Assembly (NCBI GenBank): GCA_002790675.1
Contig: PFVP01000034.1
Location: 1 to 6,269, forward strand
From: Candidatus Moranbacteria bacterium CG_4_9_14_3_um_filter_45_14
GTDB lineage: Bacteria; Patescibacteriota; Minisyncoccia; Moranbacterales; UBA1568
Direction: 5' to 3'
Length of the DNA stretch: 6,269 bases
Positions 5,614-6,269 of the stretch are shown in pieces (position 1 is the stretch's first letter; every line of letters begins with the position of its first letter). The notes beneath the pieces were generated by a model, which was given only the letters and a program-made list of their open reading frames with translations, made no database searches and was not told the DNA's origin. A program made the translations under genes and the position numbers.

Positions 5614-5648
5614 GAAGCGAGTAGCTATGATTATGAGCATCCCGCTTC
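5614..5648 (-). promoter_or_regulatory. Hairpin immediately upstream of the rplK start
   Basis: In minus-strand RNA GAAGCGGG (5648-5641) pairs with CTCGCTTC (5621-5614) as an 8-bp stem containing one G-U pair. An internal AU/UA mismatch and a further GCU/AGC helix close the loop. The G-U pair exists only in minus-strand RNA. The base of the stem lies 14 nt upstream of the rplK ATG, close enough to influence ribosome loading. A role as translational control site is inferred from position. Confidence 0.5.
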
Positions 5649-5672
5649 AATTCTTTCGTTAATACTTAACTT

Positions 5673-5710
5673 TGGTTCATACGAAAGCTGAAGGTGCTTC
5701 CGTACTACCA
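5673..5710 (-). promoter_or_regulatory. Two-helix hairpin with asymmetric internal loop in the rplK-rplA leader
   Basis: In minus-strand RNA TGGT (5710-5707) pairs with ACCA (5676-5673), enclosing an internal loop of AG opposite TGA. A 9-bp stem TACGGAAGC/GCTTTCGTA (5704-5696 with 5688-5680) with a 7-nt loop completes it. One pair is G-U, consistent only with minus-strand transcription. L1-binding mRNA sites are two short helices around an asymmetric loop in the L11-L1 leader, so this is a candidate L1 autoregulatory site. I could not match the exact conserved L1 loop bases, so this remains inference. Confidence 0.45.
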
Positions 5711-5722
5711 TCACTCCACTTC

Positions 5723-5743
5723 ACAAATTCCTTTCGGAATTGT
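5723..5743 (-). promoter_or_regulatory. GNRA-capped hairpin in the nusG-rplK spacer
   Basis: In minus-strand RNA ACAATTCC and GGAATTTGT form an eight-pair stem with one bulged U and a GAAA tetraloop. Flanking CTCC and GGAG can extend it across a 5/5-nt internal loop. It begins about 27 nt beyond the nusG stop codon and is the first of three hairpins in this spacer. There is no T-run, so it is not an intrinsic terminator; it could protect nusG mRNA from decay or belong to the ribosomal-protein control element. Confidence 0.45.
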
Positions 5744-5770
5744 AGCGGGGAGCCATACCATTTTGGTGAA

Positions 5771-6269
5771 TTATGCTTTCACTACTTGCAGGAAATCGAG
5801 TTCTACCGGTGTTTCACGTCCGAAAATGGATACGAACACCTTGACTTTTCCCTTCTCTTCATCAACCTCTTGAATCTTCCCGTCAAAATTTTTGAAAGGT
5901 CCGTCGATAATCTTGATCGCATCGCCTATATGCACATTGATTTTATATTTCGGTTCCGCTACGCCCATCCGTTTTTTCAAAGCTTCAATCTCTTTCAGAT
6001 CAATCGGGGTCGGAGTCGTACCCAAACCGATAAAACCAGTCACGTTCGGCGTATTCCGCACGACATACCACGAGGCATCCGTCACCACCATATCCACCAA
6101 AACATAGCCAGGGTAGATGCGTTCCTCAACGACAACACGTTTGCCACCTTTGATCTTGATCTTTTTCTCTTTCGGAACCAAAACATCAAAAATGAGTTCC
6201 TGCATATCCATAGAGTCGATTCTCTGTTTCAAGTTACGAGTGACATTGTCCTCGTATCCTGAGTATGTA
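5771..6269 (-). CDS. nusG: Transcription elongation/antitermination factor NusG, 5' end missing
   Basis: NusG binds RNA polymerase through its NGN domain and couples it to Rho or ribosomal protein S10 through its KOW domain. The visible 165 residues begin at TYSGYEDNVTRNLKQRI, which normally follows a short N-terminal strand (WYVVHTYSGYE); roughly ten residues and the start codon lie outside the window. An in-frame TTG at 6232 is an internal leucine, not the start. The NGN domain continues through VLVPKEKK, ERIYPGYVLV and the NTPNVTGFIG block. The C-terminal KOW domain is clear: GDAIKIIDGPFKNFDGKI followed by VKVFVSIFGRETPVELDF and the end QVVKA. It is first in the nusG-rplK-rplA series; 171 nt of hairpin-rich sequence separate it from rplK. 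Confidence 0.97.
   Translation of the reverse strand, partial: TYSGYEDNVTRNLKQRIDSMDMQELIFDVLVPKEKKIKIKGGKRVVVEERIYPGYVLVDMVVTDASWYVVRNTPNVTGFIGLGTTPTPIDLKEIEALKKRMGVAEPKYKINVHIGDAIKIIDGPFKNFDGKIQEVDEEKGKVKVFVSIFGRETPVELDFLQVVKA

Noticed and set aside
5611..5621. Mirror-symmetric AGCGAAGCGAG just upstream of rplK as a special DNA structure
   Set aside because: It is too short for triplex formation and is already explained as one arm of the hairpin at 5614-5648.
4350..5635. The 10-mer TATGATTATG present at 4350-4359 and 5626-5635
   Set aside because: It is short, AT-rich and in unrelated contexts; chance is the simplest explanation.

Overview
The window is a bacterial chromosomal segment in which every supportable gene lies on the minus strand, so transcription runs from position 6269 towards 1. 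Gene content and protein style (short enzymes, a stand-alone gatB, a CYTH protein beside a compact dCTP deaminase-thymidylate synthase-DHFR cluster) fit a small-genome uncultured bacterium. I favour the Candidate Phyla Radiation (Patescibacteria/Parcubacteria-like), but this is inference without a database search. Stops are TAA or TAG, no reading frame needs TGA as a sense codon, and the standard bacterial code fits.

Layout in transcription order. (1) Information processing, 6269-4366: nusG (5' end outside the window), a 171-nt spacer with three successive hairpins, rplK, rplA, then a clear intrinsic terminator. The usual continuation into rplJ-rplL is absent. (2) A promoter-containing spacer, 4365-4172. 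(3) A nucleotide cluster, 4171-1381: a CYTH-fold triphosphate tunnel enzyme, dCTP deaminase, thymidylate synthase and dihydrofolate reductase, with gaps of 11, 4 and 1 nt, almost certainly one operon. (4) A 230-nt spacer holding an unusual nested inverted repeat (1199-1352) and a near-consensus promoter whose predicted start falls at or next to the ATG of the next gene. (5) A P-loop kinase resembling dNMP kinases and dephospho-CoA kinases, 1150-590. (6) A 146-nt spacer with an extended -10 promoter, then the first 147 codons of gatB, which runs off the window at position 1.

The central genes form a dTMP supply route: dCTP is deaminated (to dUTP, or directly to dUMP if the enzyme is bifunctional), ThyA methylates dUMP using methylene-tetrahydrofolate, FolA regenerates tetrahydrofolate, and the kinase might phosphorylate the monophosphate. 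The CYTH enzyme at the head of the operon acts on an unknown triphosphate substrate.

Most of the window is housekeeping. I see no mobile gene, CRISPR array, tRNA, rRNA or defence module. The points worth a second look are the nested inverted repeat, the possible leaderless promoter of the kinase, the structured nusG-rplK leader, the altered phosphate-binding loop of ThyA, the Asp-to-Asn change in the deaminase, and the placement of the CYTH protein in a dTMP operon.
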